Source: an uncultured Lachnospiraceae bacterium (GTDB taxonomy: Bacteria > Bacillota > Clostridia > Lachnospirales > Lachnospiraceae). From it: a stretch of 35,161 nucleotides of DNA. The stretch lies in the NCBI GenBank assembly GCA_902779355.1, contig CACZBF010000020.1, forward strand, positions 1 through 35,161. The letters are read 5' to 3'. Made by a program: the position numbers and the translations under genes. How positions within the stretch are numbered: the stretch's first letter is position 1; each line of letters starts with the position of its first letter. The notes under the pieces were generated by a model, which worked only from the letters and a program-made list of their open reading frames with translations, was not told the DNA's origin and made no database searches. Positions 15,010 through 24,419 of the stretch are shown piece after piece.

Positions 15010-16761
15010 TCAAACAGCTGGTGATCTTTCTTCCTCAAACTGACTCCGATAAAGCTCTGCATAGATCTGACCCTTTTTGAGCAGCTCTGTATGGGTTCCG
15101 ATCTCCACCACGTCTCCGTGATCCATCACGAGAATCTGATCTGCGTTCCGAATCGTTGAGAGACGGTGGGCGATGACAAAGGAGGTTCTGCCCGAAGTCA
15201 GTCTGTCTACCGCCTCCTGTATGATCTTTTCTGTTCTGGTATCTACATGACTGGTCGCCTCATCCAGGATCAACACCGGCGCATCCATGATCATCGCTCT
15301 CGCAATCGTAATGAGCTGCGTCTGTCCTGCGGAGATCCCGGACTGCGCGGACAGGATCGTATCCGCCCCCTCCGGAAGCGTTTGCATGAGCCATGAGAGT
15401 CCCGTGCCCTGAAGCACCTTTTCAAACAGTTCGTTTGACACATCTGTTTTACCGTAAAGAATATTCTCCCGGATCGATCCCTCAAAGGTCCAGACATCCT
15501 GTAGTACCATACTGATCGCACGACTCCGTTCCTCTTCGCTCATCTCTGTGATCGGAATTTCATCCAGAAGGATCTCCCCGCTCTCCACATCATAAAAATG
15601 CATCAGAAGATTTACCAGTGTGCTCTTTCCGGCACCGGTTTTTCCGACGATCGCAATTTTCTGTCCCTTCCTCACCTCCAAAGACAAATCCTTTATGATC
15701 GTCTGCCCGCTCACATATCCGAATCTTACATGCCGGAAAGTAACATCGCCTTTGATCGCCGGATGGTGCGTGTTCTCATCCTCACGCATCTCAGGCACGT
15801 CCAGCACCTCCTTTACACGGAGCGCTGAAGCCGCGACGGGCTGGAGTGATGAAGCAGTCTGCATGAGACCGGACAGTGGTGACGAAAACAGATTCGCATA
15901 AAGGATAAATGCCGCGATATCTCCCAATGAAAAAGCGCTCCCAAGCTTTACCCGAAGGAAAGCGCCTGTGATACAGACCGCAATATAGCTCAGATTGGAA
16001 GAAAACGCGGTGACGGGCTGTAAAAGATCCGAAAGAAATCTCGCAAGAAATGTACTGCGATAAAGCTCTTCGTTCTCCTTCCGAAAGCTTTCCCTGACCT
16101 CCTCCTCGCAATTAAATGCCTTTACCACCAGATGTCCGCTCAGCGTTTCATTGATCTGACCGTAGAGTGCACCGAGTTCGCGCTGTTGTTTTGAAAACTG
16201 CGGCTGGCTGATCCGAATTGCCAGAGCAGAAAGCAAAAAACCTACAGCCGTTGCAAGTAACAGCGCAATCGACATGATCAAATTCGTTTGAAACATCAGA
16301 ATCAGACAGAGAACAAGAATCAACGCATTCGAGGGTGCTGAGGCGATCGATCCGGACAGATTGGTGATGATGGAATCCACATCATTGACCATCCGGCTCT
16401 CCAAATCCCCTTCCGACTGACGATCTATATAAGAAAGAGGCAGCCGGTTTATTTTCGCGTCCAGTTCGCGCCTAAGATCCGCACCAAGCTTTTGCGTGGA
16501 ATTCGACATGAGTACCCCTTGCAGGTAATTCCCGACAAAATAAAGGAGCAATGCCGCCAGGAAAAAAACCACAGTTGGAAGCACGTCGTCCATACGAAGT
16601 GTACCGCCGAGCCCGTTCTCGATATAGGAGGCAATCTTTTTCAACTGGTCGGGCAAAAGCACAAGTGAGAGCGCAGAAACGATCGAAAGAAGCATCGCTG
16701 CCGTGATCGATACTCTATAGGGCTTCAGCTTTTTCAAGATAAAGATCATACCGTTTTTCAT
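15010..16761 (-). CDS. ABC exporter half, subunit with the catalytic Walker B
   Basis: A 583-aa half-transporter with six membrane helices (about residues 15-320) followed by an ATPase domain. Visible motifs are Walker A GKTGAGKS (about 375-382), Walker B VLILDEATSHVD with the catalytic Glu, and the H-loop IAHRLST. The signature reads ISAGQ instead of LSGGQ. Together with the neighbour's altered Walker B this predicts one active and one degenerate ATP site in the heterodimer. It is the last gene of the ten-gene operon, 16 bases after its partner. It probably exports the operon's product, though a multidrug role is possible. Confidence 0.9.
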   Translation of the reverse strand: MKNGMIFILKKLKPYRVSITAAMLLSIVSALSLVLLPDQLKKIASYIENGLGGTLRMDDVLPTVVFFLAALLLYFVGNYLQGVLMSNSTQKLGADLRRELDAKINRLPLSYIDRQSEGDLESRMVNDVDSIITNLSGSIASAPSNALILVLCLILMFQTNLIMSIALLLATAVGFLLSALAIRISQPQFSKQQRELGALYGQINETLSGHLVVKAFNCEEEVRESFRKENEELYRSTFLARFLSDLLQPVTAFSSNLSYIAVCITGAFLRVKLGSAFSLGDIAAFILYANLFSSPLSGLMQTASSLQPVAASALRVKEVLDVPEMREDENTHHPAIKGDVTFRHVRFGYVSGQTIIKDLSLEVRKGQKIAIVGKTGAGKSTLVNLLMHFYDVESGEILLDEIPITEMSEEERSRAISMVLQDVWTFEGSIRENILYGKTDVSNELFEKVLQGTGLSWLMQTLPEGADTILSAQSGISAGQTQLITIARAMIMDAPVLILDEATSHVDTRTEKIIQEAVDRLTSGRTSFVIAHRLSTIRNADQILVMDHGDVVEIGTHTELLKKGQIYAELYRSQFEEERSPAV

Positions 16762-16777
16762 CTCGTTTCACCCTGCA

Positions 16778-18568
16778 TCACGCCGTTTCCACGGAAATCT
16801 GACTTTCTGCGATTTCCTGATAAATACGACAGGAGGAAAGAAGCTCCTCATGCGTTCCACTTCCGACGATTCTGCCCTTTTCCATGACATAGATCCTGTC
16901 CGCGTTTTGGATCGTCCCAACCCGCTGCGCCACGATCAGAACCGTCGCGCCCGAAGAAGTCTCCTTCAATGCCTGTCGAAGTTTTCGATCCGTCAGAAAA
17001 TCCAGCGCCGAAAAAGAATCATCGAAAAGATAGATCTCCGGATCTCTGCATACCGCTCTCGAGATAGCAAGACGCTGTCTCTGTCCGCCCGAGAAATTAC
17101 TTCCGCCGGCCGCCACCTCTGCCTCATATCCGCCGGATTTCTGTTCGATGAATTCTTTTGCCTGCCCGACCTCAGACGCCTTTTTGATCTCCGTCAGCGT
17201 CATGGAAAACCGCCCGTTGTCCCCATATGCAATGTTTCCGGCGATTGTTCCGGTAAAAAGCCTGTTCTTCTGCGGAACATATCCGATCCGGTCTCTCAGT
17301 TCCTTCAGCCTGTAATCCTTCACATCCACGCCATCTACAAGAACCTGTCCCTCCGACACGTCATAGAGTCTCGGGATCAGATTCATCAACGAGGTTTTGC
17401 CGCTGCCGGTAGAACCGATAAATGCCACCGTTTGTCCCTGTTCCACGCGAAAAGAGATGTCTCGAAGCACATAGTTGTCTTCTTTTTTGAGATCATTCTC
17501 TCCGGCACTCCCGATTCCGTTCGCAAACGGATATCGAAAAGAAACATTCCGGAACTCGATCGTTCCCGTCTCCTTCGATTGTTCCCCTTTTCCGTCGCGA
17601 ATCGAGGGCATCGTACATAAAACCTCCTGCACCCGTTTTACGGAAACCGTGGTTCTCGGCAGAAGCATGATCGCGCGCACCAGAAAAACAAATGCCTGCA
17701 CGATCTGCAGTGCATAGGAAGAAAAGGCGATCATATCGGCGTAAAGAGCTGCTCTTTGCGCGTTTTCAGCACCGCCGATGATCACGATCCCGGCAAGATA
17801 GATTGTAAGATTGAGCGCATACATGACAAATACAAAACCGGGCAGCATCAATGCCATCATCCGCCCGTTCGATATGCTGATCCCCTCCAGCTCCGAATTG
17901 ACTTTTTCAAAACGATCCTGATGAAACCGCTCTGTATGAAAGGCACGGATCACGCGGAGTCCCGAAATGTGCTCTTTTCCCCTTTTATTCAGGCTGTCCA
18001 CGCACTGCTGCATTCTTGTCATTTTTCTGCTGCAGTAAAGAAGCACTGCTGCCATCATGAGCAGGATCAGGAGGACTGCCACCACTGTCGCCGCCGTCCA
18101 CTCCATCTGTTGTCCGGATATTTTGAAGATCGCGATGCCGGAAAGAAAGGGTGCTTTGATAAGAAGCGCAAGACCCGCAGAGAAAAAGAGCTGTATCATG
18201 TTGATATCCTGTGTACAGCGCGTGATGAGACTGCTCTCCGAGAAGCGGCCCACCTCCTCAAGAGAGTAATCAAGCACACGGTCGAACACGGCAGAACGCA
18301 GTTTTGTCCCCATGGAGGAAGACATTTTGTTGATCAGAAAACTTGAAGCGACGGCAAGAGAAAAACTGATCAGCGCACAAAGCAGCATTCCCACACCGGA
18401 ATGTATGACAGCATCCACTGTCGGCTGATCAGCCTGAAGCATCTCCGTCATTTCCGTTACATAATCCGGGATCCTCAGATCAAAGAAGCACTGGGCCACG
18501 ATGAAGACCGCGGCCAGCAGCATGCCGAATCTGTTTTTTTTGTCAATATATTTCAGAATGGTCTTCAT
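16778..18568 (-). CDS. ABC exporter half, subunit with degenerate ATPase residues
   Basis: A 596-aa half-transporter: six membrane helices in the first 320 residues, then an ATPase domain. Walker A is GSTGSGKT and the signature is a good FSGGQ. Walker B reads YLFDDSFSALD, with Asp in place of the catalytic Glu, and the H-loop His is replaced by Gln (VAQRVGT). These two changes are typical of the non-hydrolysing partner in TM287/288-like heterodimers. A loop in the ATPase domain (GIGSAGENDLKKEDNY, around residue 360) looks like an insertion. It starts four bases after the HxxxD acyltransferase gene and precedes its partner by 16 bases. Confidence 0.9.
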   Translation of the reverse strand: MKTILKYIDKKNRFGMLLAAVFIVAQCFFDLRIPDYVTEMTEMLQADQPTVDAVIHSGVGMLLCALISFSLAVASSFLINKMSSSMGTKLRSAVFDRVLDYSLEEVGRFSESSLITRCTQDINMIQLFFSAGLALLIKAPFLSGIAIFKISGQQMEWTAATVVAVLLILLMMAAVLLYCSRKMTRMQQCVDSLNKRGKEHISGLRVIRAFHTERFHQDRFEKVNSELEGISISNGRMMALMLPGFVFVMYALNLTIYLAGIVIIGGAENAQRAALYADMIAFSSYALQIVQAFVFLVRAIMLLPRTTVSVKRVQEVLCTMPSIRDGKGEQSKETGTIEFRNVSFRYPFANGIGSAGENDLKKEDNYVLRDISFRVEQGQTVAFIGSTGSGKTSLMNLIPRLYDVSEGQVLVDGVDVKDYRLKELRDRIGYVPQKNRLFTGTIAGNIAYGDNGRFSMTLTEIKKASEVGQAKEFIEQKSGGYEAEVAAGGSNFSGGQRQRLAISRAVCRDPEIYLFDDSFSALDFLTDRKLRQALKETSSGATVLIVAQRVGTIQNADRIYVMEKGRIVGSGTHEELLSSCRIYQEIAESQISVETA

Positions 18569-18572
18569 GTAT

Positions 18573-19880
18573 TCAAACAGTCTTTAATGCGGAAAGATCT
18601 ACGACATCCGGCTCCATCACGCCAAGATCAGACAATCCGGCGGATAATCCGGCATCTTCAAATCCTTTTTTTAACCACTCCGGAAATGTGGGATCGTCGG
18701 ACCGCTGGATGATCAGGGCTCTCATCCTGTCGCCATACGTCTGAACAATTGCGGAAAATACATTCACCGACGTATCCAGGAAAAAGTCCTCCAGCATTCC
18801 GTCCAGTCCGTATCCGAGATCCATCTTTCCGGGATAGGAAAGGGCATAGGTAATTCTCCTCACCGGCGGCGCCGTCTGCTTTTTGCTCTCCGGTTCCGGA
18901 TGCGTGAGTTTTTCCAGCATGTGTTGCTCCTCATAAGAAGCAATCTCTTTACACTTCGATGCCATCATTGCCTGAAAGTTCTTTACGGTCCTCTGCTTCA
19001 CCAGATAATCCTTCAGATCCCGGCAGCGCACTTCCACAGGTTTATCAAGGTTCGATGTGAACCACGGGAAAAACATCGCGTCGGAAAAATTCACAAGCGT
19101 ACCGGAGGAAAAAAGCGGTCGCAGATCTGCGGGAACCATTGTGACGACCGGGAGCTCCCCTTTGTTCCCGTATCGACAGATGGCGCCGGACATGGTATCT
19201 ACAAGAAACGGCACTACGGAGCTTCCGTTCTCCTTTGCTTTCTTTATGAACGTAGAGATACTTGTCTCCACCACATATTTATGAAGTGTGGGATTTGTCT
19301 CATCATACAGTTTTGAAGAAATGCCGAACGCCTCCGGAAAATCATAGCGCCATTCCGGAACGGCCTCAGGATCCGCGTATTCACGGTATGGATCAAAGGA
19401 AGGAAACTCATCCGCATCAGAGGGAACCACTTCTCTTTTCAGCTCTGTGAGAAGCGCTTCCCGATCGGATTCCGAAATCTGATAGCCCGTGCGATCGGCA
19501 TACAGGAGAAAAAGTGTTCTTAAAAACTTCAATGCACCGTATGCGTCCGTCATTCCATGATAGAGAGACATAAAAACGCTCTTTTTCCCCATTCTGAAAC
19601 AAAAGAGATGTCCGTTCGTCTCATCACTGCCGACACGCACCACGCCCTTGTCTTCAGGGAAAAAGCAGGGCGGCGCGTCTTCGCGGACAGCCATCAGTTT
19701 TCCTCCGCTGATGACGGTCCTCACGGTCAATTCCGGGAAACGACGCGCTGCTTCGGTCGCAGCCTCCCGAAAAGCCGCTTCATCCAGTTCTTCCTGAAAA
19801 ACCATACGAAATCCGAGGAAAAAGGACTGCCGGCCCGCTCTGGTATAATAAAAATACTGATTTGATACACCAAGTCTCAT
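18573..19880 (-). CDS. HxxxD acyltransferase (condensation/PapA/alcohol-acyltransferase-like), copy 1
   Basis: A 435-aa protein of the CoA-dependent acyltransferase/condensation fold. The catalytic motif reads YHGMTDAYG, with His108 and Asp112 keeping HxxxD; the first His of HHxxxDG is Tyr and the following Gly is Ala. A SDETN motif occurs at about residues 85-89 and a DLRPLFSSGTLVNFSD segment near the middle matches the DLR...N motif of such enzymes. It is a paralogue of the protein at 24391-25734. There is no carrier protein or NRPS module nearby, so it probably acylates a sugar or lipid acceptor from acyl-CoA. ATG follows AAAGGAGG; the exporter genes follow directly. Confidence 0.75.
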   Translation of the reverse strand: MRLGVSNQYFYYTRAGRQSFFLGFRMVFQEELDEAAFREAATEAARRFPELTVRTVISGGKLMAVREDAPPCFFPEDKGVVRVGSDETNGHLFCFRMGKKSVFMSLYHGMTDAYGALKFLRTLFLLYADRTGYQISESDREALLTELKREVVPSDADEFPSFDPYREYADPEAVPEWRYDFPEAFGISSKLYDETNPTLHKYVVETSISTFIKKAKENGSSVVPFLVDTMSGAICRYGNKGELPVVTMVPADLRPLFSSGTLVNFSDAMFFPWFTSNLDKPVEVRCRDLKDYLVKQRTVKNFQAMMASKCKEIASYEEQHMLEKLTHPEPESKKQTAPPVRRITYALSYPGKMDLGYGLDGMLEDFFLDTSVNVFSAIVQTYGDRMRALIIQRSDDPTFPEWLKKGFEDAGLSAGLSDLGVMEPDVVDLSALKTV

Positions 19881-19891
19881 AGACTCCTCCT

Positions 19892-20848
19892 TTATTTCAG
19901 ATCAAAATTAAATGTTGCCTCCATGCCAAGGCTCCTCTTCACCTTTGCCTCAAGCACGCGGTTACAGCCGAAATCAAACGCATCCCGGCAGCCTTCTTTG
20001 CGCAGCAGATCCAGCGCTTCATATACGTCCCGGTAGTCTTTCTCATACAGTGTATACTGAAGAGCGGCGTACCGGAGGAGACGTCTTGACGCTTCCTGTG
20101 CGTATTCGAGATAGTCCGGCCGATACTTCGAAATGTATCCCGTGATATGCTCTCCGGAAGCCCTCAGGCTGTCAAGTGCTTTTTTCATCTTTTCCACGCT
20201 GTGTTTTCCGGAAGTGGCGGACATTCCTCCCTCATCCACATACTGATAGAAAAGGCGATCCAAAGCATGATAGCTCTTAGCATTTGCAAATATCACCGTG
20301 GACATAAAGCTGTCTTCTCCCATATTGCAGTAAAACGGCTCTGCTGTATTCATGATTCTTTCCGCCACGCTTCTTTTCGGGCTCTTCATGACAACGCCGG
20401 GAGCGATCCTCCCCTGCAGAAGATCTTTCAGAGGATCCTCTGTGATCAGCGGATGTGCCTCCCTTCCGGAAACCGTAGAGTTCACGCCGAAAATCAATAC
20501 ATCCGCCGGATGAAGCTCTGCTTCACGATGCAGTGTTTCCAGCGTATCCGGCGTATAGTAATCATCGCTGTCCAGAAAAAGCAGGTATTCCCCCTTTGCT
20601 TCCTTCATCCCCGTAAAACGGGAAGCAAGCAGCGAACTGTTTTTTTCGTGCTGAAAAACCCTGATCCGTTCATCCCCGCCGGATATCCTCTGAAGCTCCT
20701 GATAAGAACCGTCAGTCGAGCCGTCATCGACATAGATGATCTCGTAATCCGAAAATGTCTGTTTTTGAATGGATTCCAGTGAAACATCAAGCTGATCTTC
20801 CCGGTTGTAAACCGGAATCAAAATACTGAAAAACGGATGATCGTTCAT
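19892..20848 (-). CDS. Family 2 glycosyltransferase, tandem copy A
   Basis: A 318-aa inverting GT-A enzyme. Typical motifs are the N-terminal FFSILIPVYNRED, YVDDGSTDGS (residues 39-48) for donor binding, and FLDSDDYY with the metal-binding DSDD at 93-96. It is closely related over its whole length to the next gene (shared RFTGMKEAKGEYLLFLDSDD and a common EPFYCNMGED segment), so the two arose by duplication. It lacks membrane helices and would act at the inner face of the membrane. Its ATG overlaps the stop of copy B by four bases after GAGGAGG. Confidence 0.92.
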   Translation of the reverse strand: MNDHPFFSILIPVYNREDQLDVSLESIQKQTFSDYEIIYVDDGSTDGSYQELQRISGGDERIRVFQHEKNSSLLASRFTGMKEAKGEYLLFLDSDDYYTPDTLETLHREAELHPADVLIFGVNSTVSGREAHPLITEDPLKDLLQGRIAPGVVMKSPKRSVAERIMNTAEPFYCNMGEDSFMSTVIFANAKSYHALDRLFYQYVDEGGMSATSGKHSVEKMKKALDSLRASGEHITGYISKYRPDYLEYAQEASRRLLRYAALQYTLYEKDYRDVYEALDLLRKEGCRDAFDFGCNRVLEAKVKRSLGMEATFNFDLK

Positions 20849-21834
20849 AAATCCTCCTCATATTTACTGAAAATGTTCTCTTTGTCTTCTTTGGTCAGGC
20901 TGATCCCGATGGCATACTTTACCCGCACCGGGATCAGTTTATTGCACGCCATGTCAAAAAACCGCTCATATCTGCCATCTTCTCCGTCCTTCACAAACCT
21001 AAGATAATCAAATACCTTCTCCCAGCTTTCTTCAAAGACCACGTGCTGGAGGATCACAAATTCCACCATGCGCTTTGCGGAAATGCGCGCTGCGGACGCA
21101 TACAAGGGATCGTATTTTTCCATAAAACCGGTCAGATGCGCCCCTGCTTCTTCCACGCTTCTCATATCCCGTTTCATTTTTTCCAGACTCAGATTGCTGC
21201 CGCTGCTGGACATGCCGCCGGAATTGTAATGATAAATGCACTGATCTAAGATACCAAAGCTTTTTGCTATGGAATAAAGCATCCCGGACAGACAGGCGTC
21301 CTCCGCCATATTGCAGTAAAAAGGCTCCGTTTTTTGCAGCAGATCCTCTATCACGTTTCTCCTGTAGCAGTTCTTCCAGACGGAAGGGGTTATCTCCCCC
21401 GTCAAAACACTCAGGAGGATGTCCTTCGTTTCGATCGGAAATGTCTTTGTCCCTTCCGGCTCCGTTACAAACCCAAACCGGAGGATCTCCGGGGGTTCTG
21501 CCGTTTCCGTAAGTCTCTCATGAAGCAGCTGAAGCGCATCGTGAGAAAGAAAGTCGTCACTGTCCAAAAACAGTACATATTCTCCTTTTGCTTCTTTCAT
21601 TCCGGTATAACGCGCAAAAAGAAGCGACCGGTTGCTCTCGTGGAGAAGGATCCGTCTCCTCCGGTCCTCTTTCGCATACTCTTCCAGCATTTCCTGAGAG
21701 GTATCGGTAGAGCCGTCATTGACGAAAATCACCTCGTAATCCGTAAACTCCTGGGCATCGAGCGAAGCAATGCACTCCTCCATTTTACCCACTTGATTGT
21801 AAACAGGAATCAGGATACTGAAAAACGGTTTCAT
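20845..21834 (-). CDS. Family 2 glycosyltransferase, tandem copy B
   Basis: A 329-aa GT-A enzyme with FFSILIPVYNQVG at the start, FVNDGSTDTS (residues 37-46), and FLDSDDFL with DSDD at 91-94. It resembles copy A throughout, including EPFYCNMAEDACLSG, but differs in the C-terminal 60 residues, which suggests different acceptors. The ATG follows AAAGGAGGTG and overlaps the carboxylesterase stop by four bases. Together with copy A, the GT14 and the fused GT2 this gives the operon four glycosyltransferase modules. Confidence 0.92.
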   Translation of the reverse strand: MKPFFSILIPVYNQVGKMEECIASLDAQEFTDYEVIFVNDGSTDTSQEMLEEYAKEDRRRRILLHESNRSLLFARYTGMKEAKGEYVLFLDSDDFLSHDALQLLHERLTETAEPPEILRFGFVTEPEGTKTFPIETKDILLSVLTGEITPSVWKNCYRRNVIEDLLQKTEPFYCNMAEDACLSGMLYSIAKSFGILDQCIYHYNSGGMSSSGSNLSLEKMKRDMRSVEEAGAHLTGFMEKYDPLYASAARISAKRMVEFVILQHVVFEESWEKVFDYLRFVKDGEDGRYERFFDMACNKLIPVRVKYAIGISLTKEDKENIFSKYEEDL

Positions 21835-23333
21835 CGAACACCTCCTTTAAAAATCTCAAACCACAGATCCCTTTTACACGGATCCAGCAGCAAATTCTTC
21901 TGTTCTGCCGCGTCGATGGAGTAATAGTTGGTACCGTCGGACGGAAGAAACGCATCCCCTGCGGGCTTCCCGGTTTTGATAAAATGAATGAGCTCTCTGC
22001 TTGAAAGAGCGCCGAGGGCAAAATCCTCTTCCTTCCAGTATGCATCACGGAGAGCGGAAAAATGATTCATAAAATAGGGAACCTCGCAGGAATGGAATGC
22101 GCCGAATCGTGTCTGGTTCGGTCCCGGCATCGGATGCCTGAAGTAGTAGATATAAGTCAGCCCCCCGCATTCTCTCTCTTTTCGGCCAAGCGCAAAGTCC
22201 AGCATCGCACCGACAAGCAGATCTTCTTTCATTTCCGCAAGGACTTCCGGATTCTCCCGATTTTCGATCTCATACGCTTTCCAGATCTCCTTTGTATTTT
22301 CCGGTCCGAAAAAGCCTGAGAGTATTTCCTCCAGAGCCTTTTTTTCTTTGCACGCCATGGCGGGGCGAAGAAACGGCATTACAACGGCATCCCCCGGCAC
22401 TGATCCCATCATAAACGGGATTCCGTCCGTAAGGCCGTTTTGCACGCCATGCCGGAAATCAGATTCTATGTATCGCCCATCGATCTGAAGCGTTCCGAAT
22501 TGCGGATATTTTAAGAACTCATGGAAATCCTTTTCGTATGCCTCTTCGAGTGAGCAGCCCATCTTCTGCAGAAGTTCTTTTCCAAACGCATAGGCTTCTT
22601 TCTGCTCCATCCATGCCTTTGAAAACAGAAAATCCACATAATCGTTATATCCCATCGAAATCACTTTGGAAAAAAGTCCCTTTGCAAGAGGCGATATGGA
22701 AAGCGCGTTGACCTGACCTGCACCCGAGCTCTGTCCCCAGATCGTTACATTATCAGGATCACCGCCGAAAGCACGGATGTTTTCCTTTACCCAGCGAAGT
22801 GCCGCGATATCGTCCGAAAGCATATAATTCCCGGATGTCCCGCTTTCTGACTTTTCCGAAAGTTCCTCCCCGGCAAAAAGCGCCAGCGTCCCTTCCCTAT
22901 GGTTAAATGTGACATAAACGATCCCGGCCTCCGCAAGAACCGTGCCATCATAGATCTCACAGGAGGAACCGCCGGAAACATAACCGCCGCCATAGAAATA
23001 GACCACCACCGGCATATCCCGGAGCCCCGCTTTGGTCCAGAGATTTAACGTCAGACAGTCCTCGGAATAGGCTCTGTTGCTGATCTGAAATTCCTCTGTC
23101 CAGATAAGCTGCGAAACCTCATCCATCATGTTCTGCGGTGCACTGTTTCCAAAGGAGGAACAATCCAGAACCCCCTCCCATTTCTCATGGGGTTTGGCTT
23201 CCTTCCATCGGTTTTCCCCGACAGGGGGAGCCGCGTAGGGAATGCCCCGGAAAACAACGATCCCGTCGTGCTCCTCAACGCCTTTTACCTTACCCTGTGC
23301 GGTTTCGATCACAACATTTGAAAGTGCATCCAT
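21831..23333 (-). CDS. Type-B carboxylesterase
   Basis: A 500-aa alpha/beta hydrolase of the carboxylesterase family. The oxyanion loop YFYGGGYVSGG is at about 112-122, the nucleophile elbow is GQSSG with Ser202 (usually GESAG), the acid is probably Asp315 or nearby, and the catalytic His414 lies in GAFHSCEVPYFMNHF. The N-terminal VFRGIPYAAPPVGENRW and SEDCLTLNLW motifs are as in the family. There is no signal peptide, so it is cytosolic. Placed inside an acyl/glycosyl operon it could remove or transfer acyl groups on an intermediate; that role is inferred. Confidence 0.88.
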   Translation of the reverse strand: MDALSNVVIETAQGKVKGVEEHDGIVVFRGIPYAAPPVGENRWKEAKPHEKWEGVLDCSSFGNSAPQNMMDEVSQLIWTEEFQISNRAYSEDCLTLNLWTKAGLRDMPVVVYFYGGGYVSGGSSCEIYDGTVLAEAGIVYVTFNHREGTLALFAGEELSEKSESGTSGNYMLSDDIAALRWVKENIRAFGGDPDNVTIWGQSSGAGQVNALSISPLAKGLFSKVISMGYNDYVDFLFSKAWMEQKEAYAFGKELLQKMGCSLEEAYEKDFHEFLKYPQFGTLQIDGRYIESDFRHGVQNGLTDGIPFMMGSVPGDAVVMPFLRPAMACKEKKALEEILSGFFGPENTKEIWKAYEIENRENPEVLAEMKEDLLVGAMLDFALGRKERECGGLTYIYYFRHPMPGPNQTRFGAFHSCEVPYFMNHFSALRDAYWKEEDFALGALSSRELIHFIKTGKPAGDAFLPSDGTNYYSIDAAEQKNLLLDPCKRDLWFEIFKGGVR

Positions 23334-23339
23334 CTGTTT

Positions 23340-24419
23340 TTAAGCCTCCCGCTTTCTTCCGGAATGACGCCGAAGCCTTTTCCATAGCCATACAGCAATA
23401 AAACTCAGAATACAAATGATCGCTCCGTAAAGGAACACGGTGCCAACTGTATCGCCAACGGAGAAATATGAAATGCCCATGATCCCTGCCCAGACCGCGG
23501 CTACAAGCGATCCCACCAGCGGATGGATCAGGTACACACCGTAGGTAAGGGAAGATGGCATCCCGAAGTCATGAGAAATACGAAGCCTCATAAAGCCTAC
23601 GAATATCAGACCGCTCTCCAATGCGGTAAGACCGCTCAGCGTATCCGGTACAAAAATCACGGATAAGACCGCATTGCTTCTAAAGAGGATGAAACCCGCC
23701 GCGTGAATGAACAGGAGGATCAACGCAAACAGGAAGACGTGTCCCGCCCCTCTTATCGCGTCAGACTTCTTTTCCTTTTCATGCAGGACATATCCCAGCA
23801 TGAAGATCCCGGTGTTTTCCGCTGCATATCCCAGGTCCCAGGTCAGATAATGGTCTGCCGTCATATGGCTCACCCAGCCCCAAAGGATCAGGATCACAGA
23901 CAGAAGAAGCTGATGATCTCCGATCATATCCAGCAGTTTTCGGAGGAACGGAGCCATCAGATACAGTGCGATCAAAAGATAAAGGTACCAGAGATGAGAG
24001 GCCGTTTCTCCCTTCAGAAGCATTTTAAGAAGTTCTGATGCGATCTCCTTCGGTTCATACAAAAACCGGTCGATCCCTTCCCGGATCCCCTCCATCCAGA
24101 CGGCAAAAGTCTGTGCGAGATAAACCAGACTGAAGATCAGCGTCGGAATACCGAGTTTTTTCCATGTTTTACGATAATGCCCACGCACGTCTGAAAGTGC
24201 GGACGAGGACAGCGTAAAAGCGCCCGAAACCAAAAGAAACAATACGACAGCGGCCTTTGCAATAAAAGTAAGACCGAGAACGGTCACCATCTCCGCGCCG
24301 CTCATGTCGGTGCCAAGCGCAAACTTTGTGTTGAGGTTTCCTGCTGAGTGAAAAAATACAATACTGCAGGCTGCGATCACCCGCATCAGATCAAGACTGT
24401 TTTCCCGCTTCATTCTCAT
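23340..24419 (-). CDS. Acyltransferase 3 family membrane protein
   Basis: A 359-aa membrane protein with about ten hydrophobic helices. The N-terminus has the family signature NSLDLMRVIAACSIVFFHSAG with the conserved His, and the C-terminus carries SLTYGVYLIHPLVG, also typical. Such enzymes acylate sugars or lipids at the membrane. Its start overlaps the end of the second HxxxD acyltransferase gene by 29 bases (an ATG at 24413 is an alternative), and its stop is seven bases before the esterase. It is thus a firm member of the operon. Confidence 0.87.
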   Translation of the reverse strand: MRMKRENSLDLMRVIAACSIVFFHSAGNLNTKFALGTDMSGAEMVTVLGLTFIAKAAVVLFLLVSGAFTLSSSALSDVRGHYRKTWKKLGIPTLIFSLVYLAQTFAVWMEGIREGIDRFLYEPKEIASELLKMLLKGETASHLWYLYLLIALYLMAPFLRKLLDMIGDHQLLLSVILILWGWVSHMTADHYLTWDLGYAAENTGIFMLGYVLHEKEKKSDAIRGAGHVFLFALILLFIHAAGFILFRSNAVLSVIFVPDTLSGLTALESGLIFVGFMRLRISHDFGMPSSLTYGVYLIHPLVGSLVAAVWAGIMGISYFSVGDTVGTVFLYGAIICILSFIAVWLWKRLRRHSGRKREA

